DNA of 64,000 nt from Gemmatimonas sp. (GTDB taxonomy: Bacteria; Gemmatimonadota; Gemmatimonadetes; Gemmatimonadales; Gemmatimonadaceae): the NCBI GenBank assembly GCA_021154325.1, contig JAJKIR010000206.1, positions 1 to 64,000 on the forward strand. The letters run 5' to 3'. Under the pieces are notes generated by a model. It had not been told where the DNA came from. It did not search any database and saw only the letters and a list, made by a program, of their open reading frames with translations. Below are positions 25,645 to 36,326 of the stretch, piece after piece (the first letter of the stretch is position 1; the number at the start of each line of letters is the position of its first letter). The position numbers were made by a program, and so were the translations under genes.

Positions 25645-26615
25645 GAGGGCAGACCCGCGGCTTCCTCGAGCCCGAGCATCAGATTCGCGTTCTGCAGCGC
25701 CTGACCCGCCGCGCCTTTGACGAGATTGTCGATGGCCGACAACACGAGCAGCGTGGGGCGACGCGTGCCGGCGAGTGGCATGGCGGCGATTCGCACCACG
25801 TTTCGATGGACGACGTCGCGCAGCGTCGGCGGCTCGTCGACGAGCTCGATGAACCGCTCGCCGGCATACGTGGCACGCCAGGGCGTGAGCGTCTCACCCT
25901 GAATCGGCGCGCGCAGCGTCACCGTCATTGTCGCGAGGATTCCCCGCGCTACCGGCAGAAGGTGGGGAGTGAAGACGAGATCCGCGGCACAGCCTAACGA
26001 TTCCGCCACGGCGCGCATCTCCCGCAGGTGACGATGCACGTTGCCCGTGCCATCGGAGAATCCGTACGCGCGATAATCATCCGCCACTTCGGCGAACAGC
26101 AACTCGCGTTTGGGCGAATTCCCGGCCCCGGTGACGCCGCTCGCGGCATCGATGACTATCGGGCAATCATCGGCGACGAGATCCCGCGCGAAGAGCGGGG
26201 CAAGCGCCGTGAGAATGCTGGTTGGATAGCAGCCCGGATTGCTGACGAGCGGCGCGTTGCGCACCTGCTCACGACTCAGCTCCGTCAGGCCATAGGGTAT
26301 CCCCTCGCAGCCGTTGCCCGGCCGGAGATCAGCGGAGAGATCCACGGCCCGGGCGCCCGCGTCCCGCGCCCGAGCGATCCATTCCTTGGACGTGCCGTGA
26401 GGAAGGGCGCTGAAGACAAGAGCCGCGTCACCCAGCCGAGCGCTCTCGGTGGCGCTGAACTCAATGGTATGGCGCCCGATCCGCGCGCGCGCGCCCCGCT
26501 GCTCGTTCGCCGTTGCGAACGCCAGCACCAGCTCGGGATGATCGAGAATGAGTGCACAGAGCTCGCGGCCGGCGTAGCCGCTGGCGCCGAGCACTCCGAC
26601 GGGGATTCTATTCAC
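25641..26615 (-). CDS. argC: N-acetyl-gamma-glutamyl-phosphate reductase
   Basis: VGVLGASGYAGRELCAL, SNPGCYPTSILTALAPL, FTPHLLPVARGILATM. Confidence 0.96.
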   Translation of the reverse strand: MNRIPVGVLGASGYAGRELCALILDHPELVLAFATANEQRGARARIGRHTIEFSATESARLGDAALVFSALPHGTSKEWIARARDAGARAVDLSADLRPGNGCEGIPYGLTELSREQVRNAPLVSNPGCYPTSILTALAPLFARDLVADDCPIVIDAASGVTGAGNSPKRELLFAEVADDYRAYGFSDGTGNVHRHLREMRAVAESLGCAADLVFTPHLLPVARGILATMTVTLRAPIQGETLTPWRATYAGERFIELVDEPPTLRDVVHRNVVRIAAMPLAGTRRPTLLVLSAIDNLVKGAAGQALQNANLMLGLEEAAGLPS

Positions 26616-26621
26616 CTGGAA

Positions 26622-26636
26622 TGCATAATAATGCGC
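26622..26636. promoter_or_regulatory. Putative ArgR operator between argC and argR
   Basis: TGCATAATAATGCGC: GCAT-AATA-ATGC imperfect ARG-box-like palindrome immediately upstream of argC GTG. Confidence 0.5.
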
Positions 26637-26677
26637 TCAGCCTCAGTCAATCCCTGATGCTACCGCGCTATCGGCGG

Positions 26678-27196
26678 ATGCCGGTCAGTGCTATCCTACG
26701 CGCCGTGCAATCGCCATCGGGGAAGCGGAAGCCAGAGCGGCACGAAGCCATCTTGGGGCTCATCGGTAGCCATGCGATTGGCAGCCAGGAGGAACTTCGG
26801 CGCCTGCTGCAGGAGCGTGGATGGCAGGTCACCCAGGCCACGCTTTCGCGCGATCTGCGAGAGCTTGGCCTTGTCCGTGCCCAGACCGACGACGGCGCAC
26901 GCTACGTACGTCCGGAATCGCTCGGGACGGATGAGGACAAACCCTCGCTGGAGATACTCTTACCCCAGCTGTTCGACTCGGTCGACGGCGTCAGCGAGCT
27001 CCTCGTCCTCCATACGCTGCCCAGCGGCGCTCAGCCGATCGCGGAAGGCATCGACGCTACCGGCTGGCCGGAGATCATCGGCACCATCGCGGGCGAGAAT
27101 ACCATCCTCATCGTCTGTCGCTCGTCCCAGGCTCGCGTGGAGCTCGCCGAGCGGCTCCGAACCATGGCTGGTCAGCGTGGCCTGATCCGGGGCTGA
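26678..27196 (+). CDS. argR: Arginine repressor
   Basis: RHEAILGLIGSHAIGSQEELRRLLQERGWQVTQATLSRDLRELGLVR wHTH; C-terminal GTIAGENTILIVCRS. Confidence 0.95.
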   Translation: MPVSAILRAVQSPSGKRKPERHEAILGLIGSHAIGSQEELRRLLQERGWQVTQATLSRDLRELGLVRAQTDDGARYVRPESLGTDEDKPSLEILLPQLFDSVDGVSELLVLHTLPSGAQPIAEGIDATGWPEIIGTIAGENTILIVCRSSQARVELAERLRTMAGQRGLIRG

Positions 27197-27254
27197 CCCC
27201 CTAGCGACCATTCGCACCGGAAGTGTATTGACTGAGCCGGTGCGTCACGCTTAA

Positions 27255-27275
27255 TTATGCAGGTCGATTGCATAA
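27255..27275. promoter_or_regulatory. Putative ArgR operator upstream of argG
   Basis: Perfect inverted repeat TTATGCA-GGTCGAT-TGCATAA; TTGACT -35-like at 27228-27233. Confidence 0.6.
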
Positions 27276-27295
27276 CCGGCGTTTACGGAGCGAAC

Positions 27296-28615
27296 ATGCC
27301 ACGCACCATTGTGCTCGCCTATTCGGGCGGCCTCGATACATCCATCATTGTACCCTGGCTGCGCGAGCACTACGACGCGCGCGTCATCTGCGTCGCCGCT
27401 GATATTGGCCAAGGCGTGGGCGAGCTCGCCGGTGTCCGAGCGAAGGCGCTCGCTTCCGGCGCGGAGGAGTGCTTCGTTGAGGATCTCCGCGACGAGTTCG
27501 TCCGGGACTTCATCTTTCCGACACTCCGTGCCGGCGCCATCTACAATCGGAAGTACCTCCTCGGAACATCGATGGCGCGACCGCTCATCGCCCGCCGTCA
27601 GGTCGAGGTCGCGCGGCGTGTCGGTGCCGACGCGCTCGCCCACGGCTGCACGGGAAAGGGGAACGATCAGGTCCGCTTCGAGCTCACGTATGCGGCCTTC
27701 GCGCCCGACCTTCCCGTCATCGCACCCTGGCGCGAATGGAGCATTCGGAGCCGTGAGGACGCCATCGCTTACGCGGCCGAGCGCGGGATTCCGGTCGCCG
27801 CGACGAAGGAGAAGATCTATTCGCGCGATGCCAACATCTGGCATCTCTCCCATGAAGGCGGAGTTCTCGAGAATCCGAATGCCGCTCCCCCCGACGATCT
27901 GTTGCAGCTGACCGCGGCGCCATTCGACGCCCCCGACCTTCCGGAGACCGTTGTCATTGGCTTCGAGTGTGGCACGCCGGTGTCGGTGAACGGCGAGCGC
28001 CTCGGACCCGTCGCGCTCGTCGAGCGGCTGAATGAGATCGGCGGCCGGCACGGTGTTGGTGTCGTCGATCTGGTCGAGGATCGTCTCGTCGGTATGAAGT
28101 CCCGCGGCGTCTACGAGACGCCTGGCGGATCGCTGCTCTACAGCGCGCACTCCGAGCTCGAGCAGCTCGTGCTCGACCGCCGCACACTCGCCGCCAAGGA
28201 TCTCATCGGGCCTCGTTATGCAGACCTCGTCTACGAAGGTCGCTGGTGGACGACTGAACGAGAAGCCTACGATGCATTCGTCTCAGTCACTCAGGAGCGC
28301 GTTTCCGGCACGGTCTCTTTGCGGCTCTACAAGGGCGCGGCTGCGGTCGTTGGCCGTGAGAGCGCGCACGCGCTCTACGACGAGCGCTTCGTGACCTTCG
28401 GCGAGGACGATGTCTATCAGCAGAGCGACGCCGCCGGGTTCATTCGATTGTTCGCGCTCCCGATGCGCGTTCGCGCGTTGAAGGACCAGGAGATTGCGCG
28501 CGCCGGCCTCGACGCGGACCAGGCCGCCCCCGAGCTCGCCGATCTGTCGTCGATTGCGGACGAGGAGCAGAGCGAGTCGAAGACGCAGTCGTCGCCGGAG
28601 CTCGCGGTCGCATGA
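27296..28615 (+). CDS. argG: Argininosuccinate synthase
   Basis: TIVLAYSGGLDTSIIVPWLRE, GCTGKGNDQVRFEL; start ATG 27296. Confidence 0.97.
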   Translation: MPRTIVLAYSGGLDTSIIVPWLREHYDARVICVAADIGQGVGELAGVRAKALASGAEECFVEDLRDEFVRDFIFPTLRAGAIYNRKYLLGTSMARPLIARRQVEVARRVGADALAHGCTGKGNDQVRFELTYAAFAPDLPVIAPWREWSIRSREDAIAYAAERGIPVAATKEKIYSRDANIWHLSHEGGVLENPNAAPPDDLLQLTAAPFDAPDLPETVVIGFECGTPVSVNGERLGPVALVERLNEIGGRHGVGVVDLVEDRLVGMKSRGVYETPGGSLLYSAHSELEQLVLDRRTLAAKDLIGPRYADLVYEGRWWTTEREAYDAFVSVTQERVSGTVSLRLYKGAAAVVGRESAHALYDERFVTFGEDDVYQQSDAAGFIRLFALPMRVRALKDQEIARAGLDADQAAPELADLSSIADEEQSESKTQSSPELAVA

Positions 28616-30030
28616 CGACCGCGGCCTTCGCCGAGGCGGCCGCCAAGGCGCACAAGCTCTGGGGTGGCCGCTTCAAGGGCGGCGGAACCGCGCCGCAGTT
28701 CGATGCGCTGAACAACTCGATCGGTGTCGACATCCGGCTCTGGCCGTTCGACGTCGAGCTCTCGAAGGCGTGGGCCATGGCGCTGTACGGCGCCGGCGTG
28801 CTGACCATCGCCGAGTGCAACGACATCGAGCGAGGTTTGAACGCCGTGGGGCAACGCCTCGCCGCCGGCGTCCAGCCGACCGCCTCCGACGAGGACGTGC
28901 ACACGCTGATCGACCGGCTCTTGCACGAGGAGGTCGGAGAGGTTGCGTCCAAGCTTCACACGGGCCGCAGTCGCAACGATCAAGTCGCCACAGCGACGCG
29001 CATGTGGTCAATGGATGCCGCTGGGCAGCTCGACGCTGCCGTGCGGCAGCTGCAGCAGGTGATGGTCGATCAGGCACACGGCCTCGAGACCTCGCTGATG
29101 CCGTCGTACACGCACCTGCAGCGCGCCATTCCCGTATCGGCGGCTCACTGGCTCCTCGCGCATTTTTGGCCGCTGGAGCGCGATCGCGCTCGCTTGCGGG
29201 CCGCCGCGAAATCCGCCGCCGTGCTGCCTCTCGGATCCGGTGCGGCCGCCGGGTGCGCATACCCGATCTCACGCACCCTGCTCCAAGGCACTCTCGGCTT
29301 CGACGCGGTCACCTCCAATTCGATCGACGCGGTGAGCGATCGCGACTTCGTCGCCGAGTTGCTCTTTGCCGCCGCGCTGATCGGCGGCCATCTCTCTCGG
29401 CTGGCCGAGGATCTGATCATCTACGGCTCGAGCGAGTTCGGCTTCGTGCAATTCGGCGACCGCTTCACCTCCGGCTCGAGCATGATGCCGCAGAAGCGCA
29501 ATCCGGACGCGCTGGAGCTCGCTCGTGGATCGGCCGCTCGCATGCTCGGTGACCTGACGACGTTGCTTGCGACGGTGAAGGGACTGCCGTCGAGCTACAA
29601 CAAGGACCTGCAGGACGACAAGCGCATCGTCTTCGATGCGGTCGATACGTTGCTCCTCGTCCTGCCCGCAGTCGCCGGTGCCCTCGCCGAGTGCACCTTC
29701 CGCGGCGACCGCATGCGCGCGGCGCTGTCCTCCACCATGATGGCGACCGACCTCGCCGACTACCTCGTCCGCAAAGGCGCGACCTTCCGCGAGGCCCATG
29801 GGGCCGTTGGACAGCTGGTGAGATTGTGCGAGGAGCGCGGCACGGAGCTCCACGCGCTGCCTTTTGCGGAGTTCGCCCAGGTGCATCACGCGTTCGACGA
29901 CGACGTCTTCGACGCGCTCTCCGCGTTTCGCTCGGTCGAGCACCGGGAAGTGGAGGGTGGCACCGGCCCGTCCGCCGTGCGTGCGCAGCTCGAGGCAGCG
30001 CAACGCGCCCTCGACTCCACGATCCGCTGA
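28612..30030 (+). CDS. argH: Argininosuccinate lyase
   Basis: LWGGRFKGG, TGRSRNDQVATATR, GSSMMPQKRNPD signature. Confidence 0.97.
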   Translation: MTTAAFAEAAAKAHKLWGGRFKGGGTAPQFDALNNSIGVDIRLWPFDVELSKAWAMALYGAGVLTIAECNDIERGLNAVGQRLAAGVQPTASDEDVHTLIDRLLHEEVGEVASKLHTGRSRNDQVATATRMWSMDAAGQLDAAVRQLQQVMVDQAHGLETSLMPSYTHLQRAIPVSAAHWLLAHFWPLERDRARLRAAAKSAAVLPLGSGAAAGCAYPISRTLLQGTLGFDAVTSNSIDAVSDRDFVAELLFAAALIGGHLSRLAEDLIIYGSSEFGFVQFGDRFTSGSSMMPQKRNPDALELARGSAARMLGDLTTLLATVKGLPSSYNKDLQDDKRIVFDAVDTLLLVLPAVAGALAECTFRGDRMRAALSSTMMATDLADYLVRKGATFREAHGAVGQLVRLCEERGTELHALPFAEFAQVHHAFDDDVFDALSAFRSVEHREVEGGTGPSAVRAQLEAAQRALDSTIR

Positions 30031-30073
30031 CGGCCGTTACTCGTTAGCCGGCGCGCGGGCGCCGGCCGTCGCG

Positions 30074-30607
30074 TCAGAAGAGAATGCCAAAGGTGATCGG
30101 CAGAATGCGGATTCCGCGTTCGCCGCTCACCTTGTGGTATCGCGCCTCCACGAAGGTCGTGACGTCGTGACGCTCGAAGCGGAGACCGCCGCCCACATTG
30201 AAGCCGGGATCCGTACTCGAGTTGTTCGCGAGGAAGAGCGTGCGGTGGCTATTGTAGATCCCGAATCCTCCGATCGCGTACGGCACGACGACTCTTCCGG
30301 TCGGAACTTTCAGCTCCGCGCTCGCGTTCACCAGCCAGATGTCTTCCTTGGTCTGATTGCCCGAGTAGCCGATTTCGTTGAACGCGCCGTCGATCCGAAA
30401 GCCGAGGATGGATGCGGGGATCCGCACGTCGACGAGCAGTCCGAGATGGTACCCCAGGTTCTTGTCGCTTCCGTAGCCACTCACGGGTGCGGTGACGCCG
30501 GCGGCGAGGCCGAATCGGGCCGGCGACTGCGCCGCGCTGCGCGCGCTCGCGAATGCGGCTAGACCGAGAGTGATCGCGAGCGACCACGTGTGCCGCGCTG
30601 TGTTCAC
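30074..30607 (-). CDS. Outer-membrane beta-barrel (opacity-like) protein
   Basis: Signal peptide, alternating strands, C-terminal LPITFGILF aromatic end. Confidence 0.75.
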   Translation of the reverse strand: MNTARHTWSLAITLGLAAFASARSAAQSPARFGLAAGVTAPVSGYGSDKNLGYHLGLLVDVRIPASILGFRIDGAFNEIGYSGNQTKEDIWLVNASAELKVPTGRVVVPYAIGGFGIYNSHRTLFLANNSSTDPGFNVGGGLRFERHDVTTFVEARYHKVSGERGIRILPITFGILF

Positions 30608-30663
30608 GGGATGTCTCCCACAGTTCGATGCGTAGAGTGAAGGCCTGCCGTCGTCCGTGTCCC

Positions 30664-30703
30664 GAACGAAAAAGAGCCGAGCGACGTTGCGTCGCTCGGC
30701 TCT
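30664..30703 (-). terminator. Rho-independent terminator of second cold-shock gene
   Basis: AGAGCCGAGCGAC-GTTGC-GTCGCTCGGCTCT stem, followed on minus strand by TTTTTCGTT. Confidence 0.88.
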
Positions 30704-30725
30704 GAGATATCGCGCGACGCCGGCG

Positions 30726-30938
30726 TCAGCGCGAGGCCTTTGTCACGTTCTCCGCGGCCGGACCCTTCTGGCCCTGCACGAGATCGAATTCCACGGCCTC
30801 TCCTTCAGCGAGACTCTTGAAGCCATTGCCCTGGATCGCGCTGTAGTGCACGAAGCAATCCTTGTCTCCAGTATCGGGCGTGATGAAACCAAATCCCTTC
30901 GCGTCGTTGAACCACTTCACTTTGCCGGTCGTACGCAT
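30726..30938 (-). CDS. Cold-shock domain protein
   Basis: [40 protein letters not shown]. Confidence 0.97.
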   Translation of the reverse strand: MRTTGKVKWFNDAKGFGFITPDTGDKDCFVHYSAIQGNGFKSLAEGEAVEFDLVQGQKGPAAENVTKASR

Positions 30939-31035
30939 ACCTGCTCCTCGATGTGCGGTCGCCACTACGAAGCGTGCTTCGCGTGACGATCTACCAATTC
31001 ACGACCACACCATGCGGCCGTGGTTCTGAAACGCC

Positions 31036-31069
31036 GAAGCCGGACCCGAGAACCGGCGGGCCCGGCTTC
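31036..31069 (-). terminator. Possible hairpin terminator
   Basis: GAAGCCGGACCC / GGGCCCGGCTTC arms (11 of 12 paired); no clear T tract. Confidence 0.35.
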
Positions 31070-31126
31070 AGACGCGGCGAAGCTAAGACCACTCCGGAAG
31101 GCGGTCAATAGCCTTTGTGCGCGGAA

Positions 31127-31585
31127 TCACTGTCCGAGGACCTGGATACCGGTCACGAAGTACGGAGTCTCGCCGAAACAGCTCGTCGGCACACCAGCAT
31201 GCTGGTCGTAGGTGAGGGAGACGCGCTGCCCCATCGAGGTCGTGATGATATGTGCGACACTGTCATCTCGGACGCTGAACTCCCAACGCTCCTGTAGCGC
31301 ACCAGGAACGTTCACCATCGCCAGCTCGCCCTCCCAGGTTTTGCAAACCCATCCCTTACGTGAGAATTTCTGAACGTACCCGGCGCGATTGCCGCGCGAG
31401 TATGAGTAATTCAGCGCGATGGCCGTCCAGAGAACGATGACGGCGATCGGCGACATGATGACCGCCGCGACGATCCACGGCCAGCGGCGGTGCCGGCGAG
31501 CCGGACGCGCTGGCACGTCTTCCGTCGCTCCCAGCTCGGGGGATTCGTCAGGGGGACGCTCCGATTCATTCGCCATCGCGATCAT
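31127..31585 (-). CDS. Hypothetical membrane protein
   Basis: Single TM WPWIVAAVIMSPIAVIVLWTAIAL followed by GYVQKFSRKGWVCKTWEGEL. Confidence 0.75.
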   Translation of the reverse strand: MIAMANESERPPDESPELGATEDVPARPARRHRRWPWIVAAVIMSPIAVIVLWTAIALNYSYSRGNRAGYVQKFSRKGWVCKTWEGELAMVNVPGALQERWEFSVRDDSVAHIITTSMGQRVSLTYDQHAGVPTSCFGETPYFVTGIQVLGQ

Positions 31586-31787
31586 TCCTCGGCGGGTTTC
31601 TTATAGGTTGCCCGTGGCAATAGTACCGTAGGCGGTAGGAATATTCCAACCAGTTACGCCCCATAGCTCAGCCGCGCGCCCGCGAATCAGAGCGCCAGGG
31701 TCGTCGCCGCGATTTATCTTTGGACGTGCGCGCACTGGGGCGCTTCCGCATGCTTGGCGCGCGTCCCGTTCTTTACACCTCTTCATT

Positions 31788-33026
<1,239 letters not shown>

Positions 33027-33036
33027 CCCCGCTCGC

Positions 33037-33687
33037 CTAACGACGAAGCGAGGGAGCGGCGGCGTGGCCCGCTGGCTCGCTGACGTCGAACGCCTCGAGC
33101 GATTCGACGACCCGCCGCAACTCGTCCATGATGGGCGCCGTGAAGCCGAGCGCGCCGAGTCGCTCGTACACCCCGCGATACCATCGAACCGTGCCGCCAC
33201 GACCAGCGTTGAAACGGCTCCAGACCGTGCCCGGATCGATCGTTCGCTTGAGGTCCGCGACGATCGTTCCCGCGTTGTGCAGCTTGTCCGCAGCACAGAC
33301 CCAGCGCGCTGACTCGCTCGCGCCACTCAGCCGCTCGAGATAATCGTCCTTGCGCTCGTCGCTCGAGAGGTCGTTTCCTTCGTCGTCGACGTTGCGTTGC
33401 GTCACCGCGAGGACTGTATCGAGAACGGTCGCGCCGAACTTGTCGCCGATCCGCTGCTCGAGCATCTCTCGCGTGTAGTTCTCGCGGATGCAGTCCGCGA
33501 TCACGTCGTGGAGGATGCCCGCGATCACCGTGTCCTCGTCGCGTCCGTATCGCGTGAGGATGATCGCGACATTCGCCGGATGCGTGAGATACGGCAGGCG
33601 CGTTCCTTTGCGCACCTGGCGGTCGTGATGCTTCGCCGCGAAGGCGAGCGCGTGATTGATCCGATCGGAGTACCCGTTGATCGTCAT
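33037..33687 (-). CDS. HD-domain phosphohydrolase (RelA/SpoT HD-like)
   Basis: ALAFAAKHHDRQVRKGTRLPYLTHPANVAIIL...VIAGILHDVIADC. Confidence 0.85.
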   Translation of the reverse strand: MTINGYSDRINHALAFAAKHHDRQVRKGTRLPYLTHPANVAIILTRYGRDEDTVIAGILHDVIADCIRENYTREMLEQRIGDKFGATVLDTVLAVTQRNVDDEGNDLSSDERKDDYLERLSGASESARWVCAADKLHNAGTIVADLKRTIDPGTVWSRFNAGRGGTVRWYRGVYERLGALGFTAPIMDELRRVVESLEAFDVSEPAGHAAAPSLRR

Positions 33688-33775
33688 CTCGCCAGTAAGT
33701 TAGCGCGTGGCGTCACGCCCGACAGCAGCATATCGCTCTGCTGCGGAGCGTGCGCTGGCGCCATGGCCTTTCGAA

Positions 33776-35509
33776 CTACCGGGCCCGGCCTCCCACCAAT
33801 GCTTCCATCTCCGCCGTCCGATGGGTCGGAGTGCCCGGGGTTAGCTCGTCGGGCGCAATCTCCGCCGGCTCGGCGTCGTCCCAGAGGACGATGCCAAGTG
33901 GATTTCCGCCCGCGAGCCGGATGCTCTGTATTGCCTTCCTGAGATCCTCGTGACGCGTGACTCCGAGTCGCGCGCAGTAGAGGACATCATGCATCGGTAA
34001 CGCGCCTGGGAGACCGCTGAAGGTTGCTTCGCTCGAAGCGGCGATGAGAATGGTGTCGTAGTGCCGCGCCATCCGAGCCGCGTCGCGACGCAGAAGGTCC
34101 GAGATGCGGCCCATATCGGTGACCGAGGAGCCCGCCCCGCTCGGCACCACGTCAATCACCCGGTCTCGGCCGATCGTCGCGTGCTGCGTCGCTTCGGGCC
34201 AAGCCACCCGTCCCTCGATGATTTCGCGCAGCCCCGGCTCGCGACGTAAGCGTAGCGCCGATGACACCGGAGAAGAGGCGCTGTCCGTGTCGATGACAAT
34301 CACGTTGCGCGCCTCTTCCGCGGCAAGCGCCCCGAGATTGGCCGCTATGATCGCGGCGATCAATGAGCTGTCACCGCAAATGGTCAGCATCAGAAGCGAC
34401 GACCCTGGCGGCGCTACGAAGAGCCACACCAGCTGGTTCGCATCGTTCGCCGGATCGATGTGCGGCGGCGCCGCCCGATCCGCCATTCGCCGGCCCCGCT
34501 CCGGAGACGGCGGCCGCGGTCGGATCACAGAGACGACTCGGACACCACCAACGCGCTCGGCCTCCCGCTCATCGGCAATTCGTGGTCGTCGGAGCTCTTG
34601 CGCGAGGGCCGCTCCGAACCCGAGCACCATGCCGAAGACAATTGCCGAGGCGAGCAGGGCGTAGGGCGGTGCATTGAGCGGATTCGCAATCACGCGCGCC
34701 CGTTCCGCGCGGCGATCGAGCTCCTCCACGCGCCGGCGCGCCGCCTCCAGCTGCGCCGTGGCGGTGGCCAGCACCGTCGTCGCCGCCTCATGCGCGGCGA
34801 TTCGCTTCATCGTGTCCGCCTGAGCGAGCTCGCTCGCCGAAGGCTTCGTGGGGGAATTCAGGGCGGCGATCGCTTCGCGCAGCGTATCGCGACGCGCCAC
34901 ACCGATCGCCTGCAGAGCACGACCGATCTCGGTGGCGCGAGCGGTGAGCGCGACGAACACCGGGTCGGCACCACCAGAAGTAGCCGAAGCGTCTCGCTCG
35001 CGCTCGATTTCCGAGAGCGAATCGAGCAACGTTCTCGCCGCTGAAGATCGAGCGAGCTCCGGCGAATCGCCCAGTGCGCGGTACGATGCCGCGAGCGGCG
35101 CCGTCTCCGTTCGCGCCAGAAGCGCATCGAGCTGGCTGAGTCGACGATCGAGGGAGTCGCGCTGAGCGGCGAGTACAGGATCGAGCGTGTCGGCCGCCGC
35201 TTGGGCCAGCATCGCCGCCTTCACCCGCGCCGCCGTCAGTGCCGAATATGCCGATGCAACGCGCGCATTCGCCGCTGCTACTGTTTGGGCGAGGACAATC
35301 GTGTCGGGTCGCTCTCCTGGCTTCGGTGCAATCGCGCGTGCCGCTCGCTGGGCTTGCTGTGGAACGACAACGAGCGCCACGAGCGCCGTGACGAAGGTTC
35401 CAACGCTCACCGCTCCGATGAAGATCGGGCGGTGCATGGCATTGCGAGCGCGTGCCGCAAGGTACGTGGCGCGCGGAAGAATGAGCCGATACTCGGACGT
35501 GAGCGTCAT
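33776..35509 (-). CDS. Wzz/BY-kinase-like membrane protein with degenerate P-loop
   Basis: N- and C-flanking TMs with coiled coil; C-terminal CpsD-like domain with MLTICGDSSLIAAIIAANLGALA and VIVIDTD. Confidence 0.65.
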   Translation of the reverse strand: MTLTSEYRLILPRATYLAARARNAMHRPIFIGAVSVGTFVTALVALVVVPQQAQRAARAIAPKPGERPDTIVLAQTVAAANARVASAYSALTAARVKAAMLAQAAADTLDPVLAAQRDSLDRRLSQLDALLARTETAPLAASYRALGDSPELARSSAARTLLDSLSEIERERDASATSGGADPVFVALTARATEIGRALQAIGVARRDTLREAIAALNSPTKPSASELAQADTMKRIAAHEAATTVLATATAQLEAARRRVEELDRRAERARVIANPLNAPPYALLASAIVFGMVLGFGAALAQELRRPRIADEREAERVGGVRVVSVIRPRPPSPERGRRMADRAAPPHIDPANDANQLVWLFVAPPGSSLLMLTICGDSSLIAAIIAANLGALAAEEARNVIVIDTDSASSPVSSALRLRREPGLREIIEGRVAWPEATQHATIGRDRVIDVVPSGAGSSVTDMGRISDLLRRDAARMARHYDTILIAASSEATFSGLPGALPMHDVLYCARLGVTRHEDLRKAIQSIRLAGGNPLGIVLWDDAEPAEIAPDELTPGTPTHRTAEMEALVGGRAR

Positions 35510-35565
35510 GACGCGGACTCTACTCGCATGAAGCGTACACGTCGCCGTCGCGCGTCGGTCGCTGA

Positions 35566-35595
35566 ACGAAAAAGCGGGAGCGCTCGGCTCCCGCT
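35566..35595 (-). terminator. Rho-independent terminator of cupredoxin gene
   Basis: AGCGGGAGC-GCTCG-GCTCCCGCT stem then (minus) TTTTTCGTTC. Confidence 0.85.
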
Positions 35596-35620
35596 CCCCG
35601 AACGATCGCGAACTGATCGA

Positions 35621-36154
35621 TCATTGGACAGTAATCGTGGCCTTCATCCCCATCGCCAGATGCGGGGTGCAGTGATACTCGTACTTTCCGGCCGGCATCT
35701 TCCCGAAGGAGATCGTATACGTCTCGTTCGGATTCATCATCATTGGGCTCGAGAGCTCGGACACCTGCTGCGGCATGTTCGCCGAGAGCTGCGACTTCGC
35801 GTCCGCCGGTATCTGCGCGGGGTCAAAAGCGACGTTGTGTGGCCCGCCCGACACCATGATGAACTTCACTCCGTCGCCGGACTTGATGTTCACCTCCGCA
35901 GGATCGAACCGGTAGTTGCCCTTGTCATCCTGCAGCATTTTCACCTCGACCGTCTGGCCCGAGATGGGAGCCGCTGGCTCACCCGGATTTGGTGCCGGTT
36001 GCGACGCGGTGGCGTTCGCTGGCGTGGGCGTCGTCGCCGTCTGGGCGGAATCGGTCGTGCTTTTCTTGTCGCCACCGCATGCGGCCATGATCATGGCCGC
36101 GGAAAAGCTCGTCAACGTACGAAGTCGCATATTCGACAATCTCTGTTGGGTCAT
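35621..36154 (-). CDS. Cupredoxin/plastocyanin-like copper-binding lipoprotein
   Basis: Lipobox MIMAACGG; FIMVSGGPHNVAFD and YEYHCTPHLAMGMKATITV type I copper ligands; start 36154 or 36130. Confidence 0.9.
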   Translation of the reverse strand: MTQQRLSNMRLRTLTSFSAAMIMAACGGDKKSTTDSAQTATTPTPANATASQPAPNPGEPAAPISGQTVEVKMLQDDKGNYRFDPAEVNIKSGDGVKFIMVSGGPHNVAFDPAQIPADAKSQLSANMPQQVSELSSPMMMNPNETYTISFGKMPAGKYEYHCTPHLAMGMKATITVQ

Positions 36155-36326
36155 CTGATAGGGTTTGTGCTGCGCTCCCGCCGGACGGCGGCCTCGAGAA
36201 TCTCCCGGCAAACTTTGCCCGAGCATTGCCGCACACGCGGAAGGCGGCGTATATGCAATCTGTGCCGTACCGTCGCCGCTTTCCAGCCGAATCATTCGTG
36301 TGCCCGCCCGCCGAGCGTCACCTCGC

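Noticed and set aside
27251-28150. 299-aa minus-strand ORF opposite argG
   Set aside because: Antisense shadow of argG; no recognisable domain
29269-30003. 244-aa minus-strand ORF opposite argH
   Set aside because: Antisense shadow of argH
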